From Pollenia angustigena (Eukaryota > Arthropoda > Insecta > Diptera > Polleniidae), in NCBI GenBank assembly GCA_930367215.1, contig OV884059.1, positions 223,447,803-223,511,802 on the forward strand: 64,000 nucleotides of DNA, written 5' to 3'. Below, one piece after another: positions 20,526 through 31,692 of this stretch (its first letter is position 1; the number at the start of each line of letters is the position of its first letter). The position numbers and the translations under genes are program-made. The notes under the pieces are model-generated. The model worked only from the letters and a program-made list of their open reading frames with translations. It had not been told where the DNA came from and ran no database searches.

Positions 20526-21554
20526 AGAAATAAATCCCAAAAAAATGAAATAATTTCCAAGTCTTAAATGAAACAAACCCCAACTTTTGGGAGTTATTTC
20601 ATAATGAAATAACTCTTAAAGACATTAATGAAACAACTTCCAAAAACAGTCCATCGAAAAGAAATGAAATAAGACCCAAAAAAAAAATGAAACAACTCCA
20701 AAGAAATGTATTATATATGTATTCGTTTTACTTGAATATTTACATATTAGGTTACCAAAAAACTAACATTGAGTCCTCGACATTTTGACAACAAATGGGG
20801 CATTTTATTATATCCTGACCTCCAGCAATAGCAACTGCCTGCAGTTTAAGCACGCCGGGTACAAGGATTACCTCCTCTATGATATAACAAACATCGGCTT
20901 CGCTAACTAAAGCAAACACGCTTCGCTAACTAAAGCTTCTCTGCAAAGCCGGCCTTCGGCCGGGCGCAAGGATTTTATACTCTATGGTATAACAAACACC
21001 AGCTTCGCTAACTAAAGCTTCTCTGCATAGCCGGCCTTCGGCCGGGCGCATGGATTTTCTCCTCTATGGTATAACAAACACCGGCTTCGCTAACTAAAGC
21101 TTCACTGCATAGCCGTAACACTGCAATTGCAATTAGCAAAATGTTCTTCTTTGATAAACTTAAGTCATTTTATTCAAATAGTTTGAAATATCCCGTTATA
21201 AATACCGTTTAAAATTTTAAACAATTTTAAGAAATTGCAAATAATTGAAAATGAAAAAACTCCCACAAAAAATGAAATAACTCCCACAGCAAATGAAATA
21301 ACACCGAAAACCAAAATAAAATGAAATAACTTCCACGTTAATTTTTTCGGGGACTTATTTCATTTGGATTTTATTTCGTTATGAAATAACTCCCAGGCAA
21401 AAAATGAAGTAACTTCCAAAAAAATGAAATAAAACCGAGAGGGCTGGGAGCTATTTCATAATGAAATTACTCCCACATTTCTATGAAAAATTTTTGGGTC
21501 TAATTTCATTTTTTTATTGGGACTTATTGCACCTGGGAGTTATTGCACGGAGCC
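20526..21554. mobile_element. Foldback-like element, ATGAAATAAcTCCCA-word member
   Basis: Both flanks of the core are made of the word ATGAAATAACTCCCA and its inverse, repeated about every 20-35 bases with drift. The right end, inverted, starts GGCTCCGTGCAATAACTCCC, similar to GGCTGTAGGAAATATCGCCC of the 26.2-kb member. The left end starts only at the AAATAAATCCCAAAAA block, so about 24 terminal bases are missing or decayed. The core (20870-21117) is a tandem array of the shared 82-bp unit. No frame is coding. Confidence 0.7.
20870..21117 (+). repeat. 82-bp tandem repeat core, copy in the 20.5-kb element
   Basis: The string TCTATGGTATAACAAACACC recurs 82 bases apart (20981 and 21063), each time followed by GGCTTCGCTAACTAAAGCTT and GCCGGCCTTCGGCCGGGCGC. 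The first unit is disturbed by a small internal duplication of CGCTTCGCTAACTAAAGC. The GGCCTTCGGCC hairpin is strikingly GC-rich here. Confidence 0.9.
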
Positions 21555-22199
21555 AGAAGTAGCACTTACATTTTGAAGGATGGACTTCAAGTGCAGCTTC
21601 CTAAAAAGTCGTTGGTAGGCGAAAAAAGATTTTGTTAAAACATTTCTTAAGACACCTACTATAATTTATCGATAATATAGTTTAAATTAAAAGAACAATT
21701 TCCCTAGTAGTAGATATCGGATATAAGAACATCTCATATAAGAAACGCTTTTAAGAAAGAATGCATTTCAAAAGCACCGTATATTTTTCCATATGTGTCA
21801 ATCTAAAAATTATTCTGTATAAGAAAAAAACTGGTACAAGAAATATTTTGCCATGCATTAATAATTAAAATATGTACGTACAAAAAATGTTTTTACATGG
21901 TAATACTGTATTCGATTTCACCAAATATCTAACCAAGTGCGTACGTTTGAATTCAGATTTTAAACCACAAGTTTTTCTTTTCTTTTAGTATAGTATAAAC
22001 TTTTAAAAGAAATAACTTTCTTGTAAAAATAATAATAAGAAAAATTTTCGTGTTTTTTTTTAATTACTTATATCCGTTAGCTACTGTAACATACATAACT
22101 CACATACATATTTGTAATTTTATGCATATATTCTGTCAATCTTTTTTTTTTTTTTTTTTTTGAAAAATAAAAAGTTATGTTCGTCAAGTGATCCATCCC
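21555..22199. other. AT-rich stretch with a 20-base poly-T
   Basis: No gene seen. A T-run at 22142-22161 lies just outside the mariner remnant. Confidence 0.5.
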
Positions 22200-22540
22200 C
22201 CCCTAATGACCCAGCAGGCGAACAATCTTTTACCAATTCTCAATCCCGTTTTTCAGTAAACTGTTGTCAATGTTTAATATCTGCTCTATAATGTTGGTTT
22301 TTTAGCTCTAGGGCTATTGTGGGATTATTGCTGAACACTTTCGATTTCAAAAAACCCCAGAAGAAACAGCCTAATCGCACAATCTTGGCGGCCAATGCCC
22401 ATAAACGAGATATAATACGATTCTCAAACTTTTCTTTTAAAATATCCAGTTTTTCTCTTGCTGTATCGCAAGTGGCAACATCCTGTTGAAACCACATTTT
22501 CTCTAGGGCTACTACGTCTTTCACCAAGTTCACATATCAA
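22200..22540 (-). pseudogene. Mariner transposase remnant
   Basis: The minus-strand frame 22533-22267 reads Met-Trp-Phe-Gln-Gln-Asp-Val-Ala-Thr-Cys-Asp-Thr-Ala-Arg (second catalytic Asp), then a frame-disturbed stretch where relatives have Trp-Pro-Pro-Arg-Ser-Cys-Asp, then Phe-Phe-Trp-Gly-Phe-Leu-Lys-Ser-Lys-Val. The N-terminal half is absent. Its sequence differs from the 9-kb copy, so it is a separate lineage. Confidence 0.75.
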
Positions 22541-22819
22541 TTTTTTTAGTGTTTGTGTAGATGAACACAACAACCCTTTATATCATTCGTAACTATTTTC
22601 AAGAAAGAGCCGAATATTATATAGTGTTCTGTTCTTCGTTAAAAAAAACAGAACAATTGTAGTGGTACTGTGTATAACAATTATATTTTAATATTCTGTA
22701 ATGTTACCTTTTTTATATTGATGAAGAAATGAAAAAACAAAAATTTTACCAACGACCGCAGCCTGAACAGCTTGTGTGTGTATTGTGTAAAATTATTTTG
22801 CTGTCTTCTTGTTTGTTTT

Positions 22820-24256
22820 TTTATACCCTCCACCACAATTAGTTGTGAAGAGGGTATATTAAGTTTGTCATTCCGTGTGAAACTTTTTTATTATTCATCT
22901 CAGACCGTATAAACTCCTTATATTCTGGGTCCTTGAGTAATTTTAAGTCGATTTAGCCATGTCCGTCTGTCCGTCTGTTGAAAACACGCTCACTTTCGAA
23001 AAACTCAAAAGAAATAAACAAACTTGCTGTCAAATTGCTTGTAGTTACCCTAAGCAGTTTGGGATTGAAATCCAGCAAAATCGGTTCAATAGGATCTGAG
23101 CTATGAATCAAAATGTGGAACCACCACCTAAAAAAAATTGATAATTTTGTTACAAAAACTAACATAAATAGTGGAAAAATGCACAGAATGATATAAGATT
23201 TCGCAACAGTTCGTTTTATTTAACTGGAAATCACGCTGTAAAATATCTTGAAGATCCGTCCATGATTTACCCTAGGCCCCATATAAGCCCTACTCCCGGA
23301 AAACAGTATAGTAAGCCTAAAACCCTAACTAACAATGCTATCATAACAAATTTTGGCACGTCACAGTTAAATAGGACTAGAAATAAAACTGTTAAGTTTC
23401 GTGAAGATCGGTCCATAATCTACCATAGGTCCCATATAAAACCTACTTCCAGAAAACAGTTTAGTACGCCTAAATCCGTAAAAAATAATGCTATCATAAC
23501 AAAATTTGAAACATATAAGTTTTACAGGACTAGAAATAAGACTGTGAAATTTCGTGAAGATCAGTTCATAATTTACCCTAGGCCCCATATAAACCTTACT
23601 CCCGGAAAACAGCTTAGTACGCCTAAAAACGTAAAAAATAACGCTATCATAACAAAATTTGATACATCACAGTTTTATAGAACTAGAAATGACACCGTGA
23701 AATTTGGTGAAGATCGGTGCATAGCTTACCATAGGCCTCATATAAAGCCCACTCTGGTAAAATAATTAAATACGCGGTAAACTTTCTTCCAGTTTAGCTT
23801 CATATGGCCAGAAAAAATGTTATGCAATTTTGTGATATACGGTCCATAATTTTCCTTAGATTCCATTTTAGCAGCCTTCTGAAATTTACGGCAAACGCTT
23901 AAACTAATTGCACCGCTGTATTGAAATTTATGTTTTTTAATACCAGAAATCGTTCTGCAGAATTTGGGATGATTGGTTCATAGCTTACCATGGCTTTTAT
24001 ATAATTTGTTCTCTTGAAAATCATTTAAGTTCATCTTAAACTGATATTCTACTCAAACTTTTTAAAATTGATTCTGATTGTCGATCAATAATTTTATATA
24101 GGTCTAAACCGCAACAAATTTTAATGCAGATGTCTCTTTTTACAAAGATTATAATAATAAATAGACATCATACAGATATTAGTCCTAAAACATTCGAAGT
24201 GTCGGTGGAGGGTATCAAAGATTCGGCACAGCCGCATATAGCACTCTAACTTGTTT
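22820..24256. repeat. Dispersed repeat family C, long copy
   Basis: It begins TTATACCCTCCACCACAATT and ends with GATTCGGCACAGCCGCATAT, then AGCACTCTAACTTGTTTT. Fragments of the same family lie at 3930-4135, 59260-59780 and about 61020-61100. GTCCGTCTGTCCGTCTGTTG and AATGTGGAACCACCACC are internal landmarks shared with 59260-59780. No coding capacity beyond the tandem array. Confidence 0.7.
23229..23765 (+). repeat. 153-bp tandem repeat inside family C
   Basis: CATAGGYCYCATATAA-type landmarks recur at 23273, 23426, 23579 and 23732, exactly 153 bases apart, giving about 3.5 units. Because 153 is 51 codons, a frame open in one unit stays open through all of them. That explains the 167-codon frame at 23262-23765, which should not be read as a gene without other evidence. 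Confidence 0.9.
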
Positions 24257-24577
24257 TTTTTTTTGTATTTGTATTATTTTTTTGTAAAATATGTTTGGTT
24301 TTTTTACCAGCCTAAAGGGCGCTAAGCACAGCAGAAACGAACGAACATTCGTGAGCTGAACCAAACACAATGAAGATTGTGGTTTTTAAAAAACCCTGAA
24401 CGAAATTAAACGTTCTCATCTTTTTGTTGTGTTGGATAAGAACAGTATTATTTATGTGTTCGAAAGATGACAAACTGGAAAACGTTATTTTTTTAGGATT
24501 TTTTAACGTTTGTATACACTATTAGCATTTGTGTTTTCCACAAATCTACCGAACCGAATGCTAAGGAGCGATATTAA

Positions 24578-24693
24578 CTGCCGTATTCATAAAAAATAAA
24601 ATAAGTTTGAAATGTGTCTGAAGGCAAAATTTTCATAAAAATTTTTCTTAAAATGCATTTCAAATCCATTTTAATTTTTTATGAATACGGCAG
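24578..24693. mobile_element. 116-bp MITE with TAA target duplication
   Basis: CTGCCGTATTCATAAAAAAT at the left is mirrored at the right end, and much of the element folds on itself. TAA flanks at 24575-24577 and 24694-24696 fit PIF/Harbinger-type insertion. Confidence 0.85.
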
Positions 24694-24696
24694 TAA

Positions 24697-26164
24697 GTGT
24701 TTATTTTCGAGTTAAAACTATCAGTTTTATTTTTCAAAAACATATTGTTAACTAAAAGTTAAAGTAATAGTTAAATCTAACTAAGCTTGTTGAAATTGCC
24801 AATTTTCCGTCACAAAAACCTTCGGATCATTTCCCTGCAGATTTTCATTGGCCGATGATACCTCAAATTTGGATACCGTTTATAAAAATGCCTCTTTAGA
24901 CAACCACAACACATGTGACTGATTTTGAGATTTGAGGTCGCATTATATATCAAAGTGAGACGCAAATTTGTATGAAAACTATTGCGTGTTCTCACGCTTG
25001 CATTGTCGATCGACTTGTCGTTGTGAACATTAAAAGTGGGTCGTAAATTAGCTAATTTTCGTTTTTCGACATCGTGGGTCAGGCTGTATGACTGATCATT
25101 TTATTTTCTTAACCATATTATGGTTACAGCAGGCTCTGAAATAAAACAAAAGATGTATGAACCTACATACATAATTCTAATTATTATATTTTTTCTCTAA
25201 GTGTAAAACTTCTAAATATAATATCATTATTACCCTTATTTTCTTATTAAGTGCAAGGGAATTAAAAATCAAGCCAAAACAACAGCAAAGTTGAATCGAA
25301 AACATAATTTATTGCGACGATTTGCTAAAGGAAAATAATTTTACTTAAAACCAGCTGTAATGCTTTTAGATTTCCGTCGCAATTAAAGCTTATTTTCAAA
25401 TTTCCTTTTCTTCCTCGCACAACTTAGAAAAAATGTTTTTATTAAAGCAATAAGAACCTTTTTAACAGCAACAGTAGAAATAAAGAAACTACAGACAATC
25501 TTAGACTAATTTCCATATTGTAGCCAGCCCCTCTATTCAAACAAAAGTTTTAACAAAGAAAACCATAAAAGAAAGTTTTAGGCGAACAAGCCTTAGGCAC
25601 AGCCATTCAGTTGTCATTCAGTTGTCTTCATTTTAATACCAACCATCCATGTATTCAGCTACTTCCGTTTTTTTACTACACAGTAGATAAAGAATGACTT
25701 TTTTTTTTAAATTATTCATTAACTTTATTGCCGTTTTTATTAACTTTTATTTGCTTTCTATTTTAAGTGTAAGACATAAACACTTTATTAAGTTTGTACA
25801 TTACGACTAAGCATTAGAGGTTTTGGTAGAATATCCCGCTTGTAGTCAATATTTTGTGCTGTATTTTGAGCAAAAAAAATCTAAAATTTCTACAAATGTC
25901 TGGAAATAGTAGTTTAATGTTTTTTTGTTGTGTAGTTAAATCCTAAACTACTTCGTTTAGTAGTTTTACAAACACGGTAACCTTTTACTTAATAAAATTA
26001 AATTTTGCTGAAGTTTATTATAAACTTGTTTCAAAAAGCAATTCTGTGAAATTTGAAGAGGTATAACCCTGTAGGAAGTCAAACACATTTATAACTAACT
26101 TCAAACTGGTTCTTTTATAACCACAACTAGTTGATTAAATGACTTTTTTCCTTGTCGACGACTC
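24697..26164. other. AT-rich stretch without a recognised gene
   Basis: The string TCGACATCGTGGGTCAGG at about 25066 is the inverse of the motif at 20374 and resembles the ends of the MITE at 50102. Nothing coding is seen. Confidence 0.4.
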
Positions 26165-26747
26165 ACTATTTTAGGCTGTAGGAAATATCGCCCAAAGAAA
26201 AATGGCCCAAAAAAAAAATGAAAAATCGCCCAAATGAAGAATCGCCCAAGCGAACATGAAAAATGACCCAAAAAGGTAAATATGAAATTTTGCCCAAAAA
26301 AAACGAAGAAGGGCCCAAAAAGAAAATGAAAAATGACCCAAAAAGCATAAACGAATTTTTTCCCAAAAAAATATAAAAAAAAATTATTAAATTTGCAAAA
26401 AAGTGTTTATTATTCATATAAATTTAGGTGACATGTCATAACGTCCAGTGTCGTAGTGTCCTTGGACACTTTTAAAGTGTCATAATGTCCATCGAAGACG
26501 AGGACGAGGACGTTATGACACTTTGCAACGTCCGCAACTTAACTTATAATCAAAAATGTGTAAATTTTTTTTTAAAATACCGTTAAAATTTCAAGTGATT
26601 TTTTTGAAGATACTTATTTAACCATAATATGGTTGTCGGTGACAATGATTTGGTTAAATTAAACATAATATGGATAAAATATTTTTATAGCTTTTACTCC
26701 GGGTGTATATATTAAATATATATATATCCAAAATAAGGATTTCATCT

Positions 26748-26935
26748 TCTATGGTATAACAAATACTGGCTTCGCTAACTAAAGCTTCTCTGTATAGCCG
26801 GCCTTCGGCCGGGCGCAAGGATTTTCTCCTCTATGGTATAACAAAGACCGGCTTCGCTAACTAAAGCTTCTCTGTATAGCCGGCCTTCGGCCGGGCGCAA
26901 GGATTTTCTCCTTTATGGTCTAACAAAAACCGGTT
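26748..26935 (+). repeat. 82-bp units, left side of the palindrome
   Basis: CTATGGTATAACAAA starts at 26749 and 26831, with a third, altered TTTATGGTCTAACAAA 82 bases later. Each is followed by GCTTCGCTAACTAAAGCTTC and the GCCGGCCTTCGGCCGGGCGC hairpin. Confidence 0.9.
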
Positions 26936-26984
26936 TCGCTAAGTAAAGCTTCGAAAAACTGCCTTGTTTCCGAACAAGGCCGAC

Positions 26985-27215
26985 TACGCAGAGAAGCTTT
27001 AGTTAGCGAAGCCGGTGTTTGTTATACCATAGAGGAGAAAATCCTTGCGCCCGGCCGAAGGCCGGCTATACAGAGAAGCTTTAGTTAGCGAAGCCGGTCT
27101 TTGTTATACCATAGAGGAGAAAATCCTTGCGCCCGGCCGAAGGCCGGCGATACAGAGAAGCTTTAGTTAGCGAAGCCAGTATTTGTTATACCATAGAAGA
27201 GAAAATCCTTATTTT
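26985..27215 (-). repeat. 82-bp units, right side of the palindrome
   Basis: Inverse copies of the same unit: GAAGCTTTAGTTAGCGAAGC is followed by TTTGTTATACCATAGAGGAG and GCGCCCGGCCGAAGGCCGGC. Two full units and a part are visible. Confidence 0.9.
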
Positions 27216-28308
27216 CGATATATATGTATATATTTAATATACACCCAGAGAAAAAAGCTACAAAACCATTTTTAAAAAAATTCTACCGATATTATGTTTA
27301 GTTTAACCAAATCATTGTCGCCGACAACCATATAATGGTTAAATTAGTTTCTTGAAAAATAGTTTTGTTGTTTGCAACCATAATAAAACATGGTTTTCTC
27401 TGCTATGTAAGATTATGGTAGAATTTTAAAAATAGCCCATTTTTTTTGGGCCATTTTTCATACAACATTTTTGGGTGATTTTTCATAATGAAAAATCACC
27501 CAAATTTAAAAAACGAAAAATCACCCAACAATAACGATAAATAGCCCAAAAATTTTGGGCCATTTTTCATATGAAATCAGGCCCAATTTTACATGCAATT
27601 TTTTTGGGCGATTTTTCATTTTTTTTTTTGGGCGATATTTCCTACAGCCACTATTTTAACATAGGCATGTCATAGGCAGTAGTCAATTGGCCATCTTTGC
27701 ATGACTTTTTAACTGACTACTAACTACTTATTTTTCAACCTATTTGTAATTAATTAAAAGTATTGTCAGTTAATAATACATTATTTAAATTTTAAATAAT
27801 TTTTGTTAAAAAAATATATGTACATATGAACATGCATACATACATATGTATATCTTTATATATTTTGATATAGAAACAATTATTTATGAAAATTTTGCAT
27901 TAAACTGCCCAAAATTATGATCTATAGTAGTCCTGAAATAAATACGCCACATAATTGCTAGTACATAAACAGATTTGTATTGATTTAATTTTTAATTATT
28001 TTAAAATGTTTGTATATATTTTTTCATTTGACTTCATGGCATGCTTGTTTTACTTATTTTGCTTTTATTTGTGTTTTACGTGTGCCTTTTTGGTTGATAT
28101 CTGCATGAGATTTAAACCAATTTGTAGTCATTTAAAAAAAAGTTAATTTATAGTTAGTGTTTTTTGCAACTGACTATTTTATTTACTACAGGGAAGAACA
28201 TAAATAAAATTTTAAGTTTTAAAATTTTTTAATAATATTTGAATAAAAAAAAAATAATCAGCTATTTGATACCGATATAAAATAATAGGTTAATAGGAAA
28301 AAGTGTTC

Positions 28309-29128
28309 TAGAACTGAACTAGACCTGAATGCAACAAAAGTAGAACTGAATGGAAATCTAGAGCTTATTACCTGGGCCTGAACTAGAACTGAATTAGAAC
28401 TGAACTAGCACTGAACTAGAATTGAACTAGAACTGAACTAGAACTGAACTAGAACTGAACTAGAACTGAACTAGAACTGAACTAGAACTGAACTAGAACT
28501 GAACTAGAACTGATCTAGAACTGAACTAGAACTGAACTAGAACCGAACTAGAACTGAACTGAACTAGAACTGAACTAGAACGGATCTAGAACTGAACTAG
28601 AACTGAACTAGAACTGAACTAGAACTGAACTAGAACTGAACTAGAACTGAACTACAACTGAACTAGAACTGAACTACAACTGAACTAGAACTGAACTAGA
28701 AATAAACAAGAACTGAACTAGACCTGAACTAGAACTGAACTAGATCTGAACTAGAACTGAACTTGAACTGAATTAGAACTGAACTAGAACTGAACTAGAA
28801 CTAGAACTGAACTAGGACTGAACTAGAACTGAACTAGAACTGAACTAGAACTGAACTAGAACTGAACTAGAACTGAACTAGAACTGAACTAGAACTGAAC
28901 TAGAACTGAACTAGAACTGAACTAGAACTGAACTAAAACTGAACCACAACTGAACTTGAGCTGAACCAGAACTGATCTACAACTGAACTAGAACTACACT
29001 AAGCTAGAACTAAACCAAAGCTGAACTAGTACTGAATTAGAAATGAATAAGAACTAAACTAGAACTGAACTAGAACTAAACTAGAATTTAACTACAACTG
29101 AACTAGAACTAATTTAAAACTGAACTAG
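28309..29128 (+). repeat. 11-bp satellite array (ACTGAACTAGA)
   Basis: The unit ACTGAACTAGA is repeated with little variation from about 28378 to 28930, and with more substitutions towards both edges. The array is cut at 29128 by the LTR element and continues at 34948-34981 and again at 36613-36680. Confidence 0.95.
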
Positions 29129-29563
29129 TGTAAATAAAACAAATTGTTTTTCTTTGGTTTATTATTTCTTTGCAAGAGCTGCTTGAAAGCTCTCTAGGGT
29201 GTTAAGCAAAGAATTACTTTATTAATTAAAATCGAACTTTATTTATAGTACTTAATTGCTGATTAAACAAATTTATATACAGTGGAAGACATAGCAAGGG
29301 ACAGAGTACTTTTGGTTAGATTTGCAATGTGCGACAGAACGATCAGTATACAACAACAAGTGTGTTGACTGTTTAATAATGCTTACAGTGGGTGTTATGT
29401 CAGTCTGACTGAACATTCTCAGCTTTGCTTACTGTAATCAGCATAGTCGCTGAACAATGCATATAGTACTGATCGTTGTGTAATATGATCTTCTTTTATA
29501 TTTAAATAACCAAAAATATTCTTGTCGGCAATAACGCAAGCAATGAATGCTACGCATGCTACA
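29129..29563 (-). repeat. 3' LTR
   Basis: 435 bp, reading TGTAGCATGCGTAGCATT at its 5' end on the minus strand and ending TTTTATTTACA. It matches the other LTR except for GCGACAGAACG against GCGACACAACG. Confidence 0.95.
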
Positions 29564-29576
29564 CCTCCCTTTTTAC
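29564..29576 (-). promoter_or_regulatory. Polypurine tract
   Basis: AAAAAGGGAGG on the minus strand lies directly before the TGTAGC of the 3' LTR, the position needed to prime plus-strand DNA. Confidence 0.85.
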
Positions 29577-29763
29577 GGAAGAATGCTTATAAAACAAAGT
29601 TGTATGAGCATTCTTTTACAAAAAAAAGACATAAAATTTTAATTATACAATAATGATATTTGTACTTAGGAATTTATGTATACAAACTTTATTATTGACT
29701 TATAATTATGTTTATGCTAACAAAATTTTGTATTATATTGGGTTATATTAGGTTATATTATTA

Positions 29764-31692
29764 TTATATTTCTTTTCTTTGTTTATAAATCTTAAGCCTA
29801 TTCTTATGAACTATTTGCTCTTTATTTGTTTTCTTATCGACTAGAGTTACATTATTTCTTAAATTTAATTTTTTAATTTTATACGGTCCTTTATATTGTG
29901 GGTCTAATTTGTGCCCTGTTTCATTTTGAAGTAAAACTAAATCTCCTATTTTGAAATTATAGTCTAATATATCCTTATCGTAATTAAATTTTTGTATTAA
30001 CTTAGATCTATCTAGCATATCTCGGGCCCTCTTATGTGCTACCTCTAGTCTAAATTTTACCTCTTTAGCGTAATTGTCTACATTATATAATGGACTAATT
30101 CTATCTATATCATTAAATTTTTGAAATTCGTTTGGAAGTCTTCCAAAAACTAATTCATATGGACAGTAATTGTGTACCGACGATGGGGTTGTATTAAAGC
30201 AGTGAAGCCATTCATCCCAATCGTCTTTGTCAACAGATATGTAAGATCTTATGTATTCATTAAAAGTTCTATGAGTTCTTTCTATTGTTCCCATTGTTTG
30301 ATGATGGTGAGCAGTTGAAGTGAGTTTTTCTATTTTAAGAAGATTACATATTTCTGTCAATATAGAATTTTTGTATTCTGTACCCATGTCTGAAATGAAC
30401 GTCTTCATCGGACCATGAGTAAGAATGAAATGCTCAAATATTGCTTTTGCAACTGCTTTAGCACTTTTATCGTGTATTGGTATTGTCACGAGATATTTCG
30501 TCATATCGCATATAATAGTAACTGCATATTCATTTCCATTATAAGATTTTGGTAATGGACCTATAGTATCCACTAATACGATATCAAATGGTTTTGCAGG
30601 CGTTGGTGTTAATATCATCGGACTCTTTAAATGTTTTGTAGTCTTTGCTGTTTGACACTTTTGGCATGATTTAACGTATTTTGTTACGTCTTTTGTGATA
30701 TTCTTCCAATAATAATATCTTTTAATTTTGTTTAATGTTCTTGATATACCGCAGTGACCTCCTTCTGCTGGGTCATCATGGTATCGTCTCATAACATCTT
30801 GGATAGTTTCGGCTTTGTTATCAATTCTGGTCACCTCATTTAGTAGCGCTACTTTTATATAATTATGATTCAATTTTTTAATGCCCATTTGTTTGAATTC
30901 ATTAATAGAGATAAATTCGAAAATTTTCTCACTAGGTGCCATTTGTAATTTTGTAATATTATGTTTACAGACTGCTTCTTCGAGTCTTGGGAAAAATCGT
31001 CCTAAGTCGAGTTTCCCATTAATAAACAAATCATTGATTGGTATATATGCAATTATAGATTTTCCTCGTTTAATGTAACATCTCACAGGGGTCATATTTA
31101 ATTTATAGTATTTTCTGACGTCAGTGTTCTTAATTGGTACATATATACTGGGCTTTTTATTTTCATTTAATTGATGCCGATTTATATTTTTACCTTCTGC
31201 CGTATTTTGCGTCTTATTACTCATTGATCTAGTAATTATTCTAAGTATGTTTTCATTTTCAGTATTTAATTTCTTTAATTCATTTATTGTTATACGCGAT
31301 AATGCGTCTGCAATGTGGTTATCTTTTCCCCTAAGATATTCAATTTCAAAATCATATTCTTCAAGATCAAGTCTAATTCTGGTCAGCTTAGAGCTTGGAT
31401 TCTTCATAGAAAATAGGTATGATAACGGTCTATGATCCGTTCGTACCAAAAAATGTGTTCCATAGATATATGGTCCAAAATGTTTTATGGCTCAATGTAT
31501 GGCAGTCAATTCCTGCTCAATGGTTGATTTATTCACTTCTCCTTTTGTGAAGCTTCTTGAGGCGTATGCTATTGGTAAATGTTTTCCGTTATATTCCTGT
31601 GTAAGTACGGCTCCACAAGCGTGTTTGCTTGCATCTGTTGTTACGCAGAACTGTTTTTTGAAATCTGGATACTGCAATAATATTGGTTTCAT
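29764..31692 (-). pseudogene. pol, RNase H and integrase part
   Basis: One frame runs from 31692 to 29764, broken by a TGA at 31494-31492. Before it come Tyr-Pro-Asp-Phe and Thr-Asp-Ala-Ser-Lys (RNase H Asp); after it Arg-Thr-Asp-His-Arg-Pro-Leu and Asp-Asn-His-Ile-Ala-Asp-Ala-Leu-Ser-Arg. The TGA replaces a position usually held by Trp. Counting from Met at 31449, the integrase has His224, His232, Cys262, Cys265 (zinc site) and Asp294, Asp354, Glu390, a DD35E triad with all residues kept. The C-terminus has Gly-Asp-Leu-Val-Leu-Leu and a Tyr-Lys-Gly-Pro-Tyr motif. The integrase portion alone appears undamaged over 561 codons. Confidence 0.95.

Larger units (their letters stand above)
26174..27649. 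mobile_element. Foldback-like element, 1.48-kb palindrome with 9-bp target duplication
   Basis: ACTATTTTA lies at 26165-26173 and again at 27650-27658. The ends GGCTGTAGGAAATATCGCCC and its inverse are identical. From the ends inward come an array of the word ATGAAAAATsrCCCA in both orientations, an AT-rich segment (ACCATAATATGGTTGTCGG and its inverse), then the shared 82-bp unit, pointing inward from both sides and meeting at a hairpin GCCTTGTT-TCCG-AACAAGGC near 26960. The two halves are close to full inverse copies. D. melanogaster Foldback elements are built this way and make 9-bp duplications (family knowledge). No transposase is present. Confidence 0.85.

Noticed and set aside
23262..23765. 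A 167-codon frame as a gene
   Set aside because: It is made of 153-bp tandem units of a dispersed repeat, and no start context, domain or codon bias supports it.
20870..27215. CRISPR-like array or bacterial contamination, because of GC-rich regularly spaced repeats
   Set aside because: The 82-bp units are contiguous tandem repeats without unique spacers and sit inside fly-type transposons.
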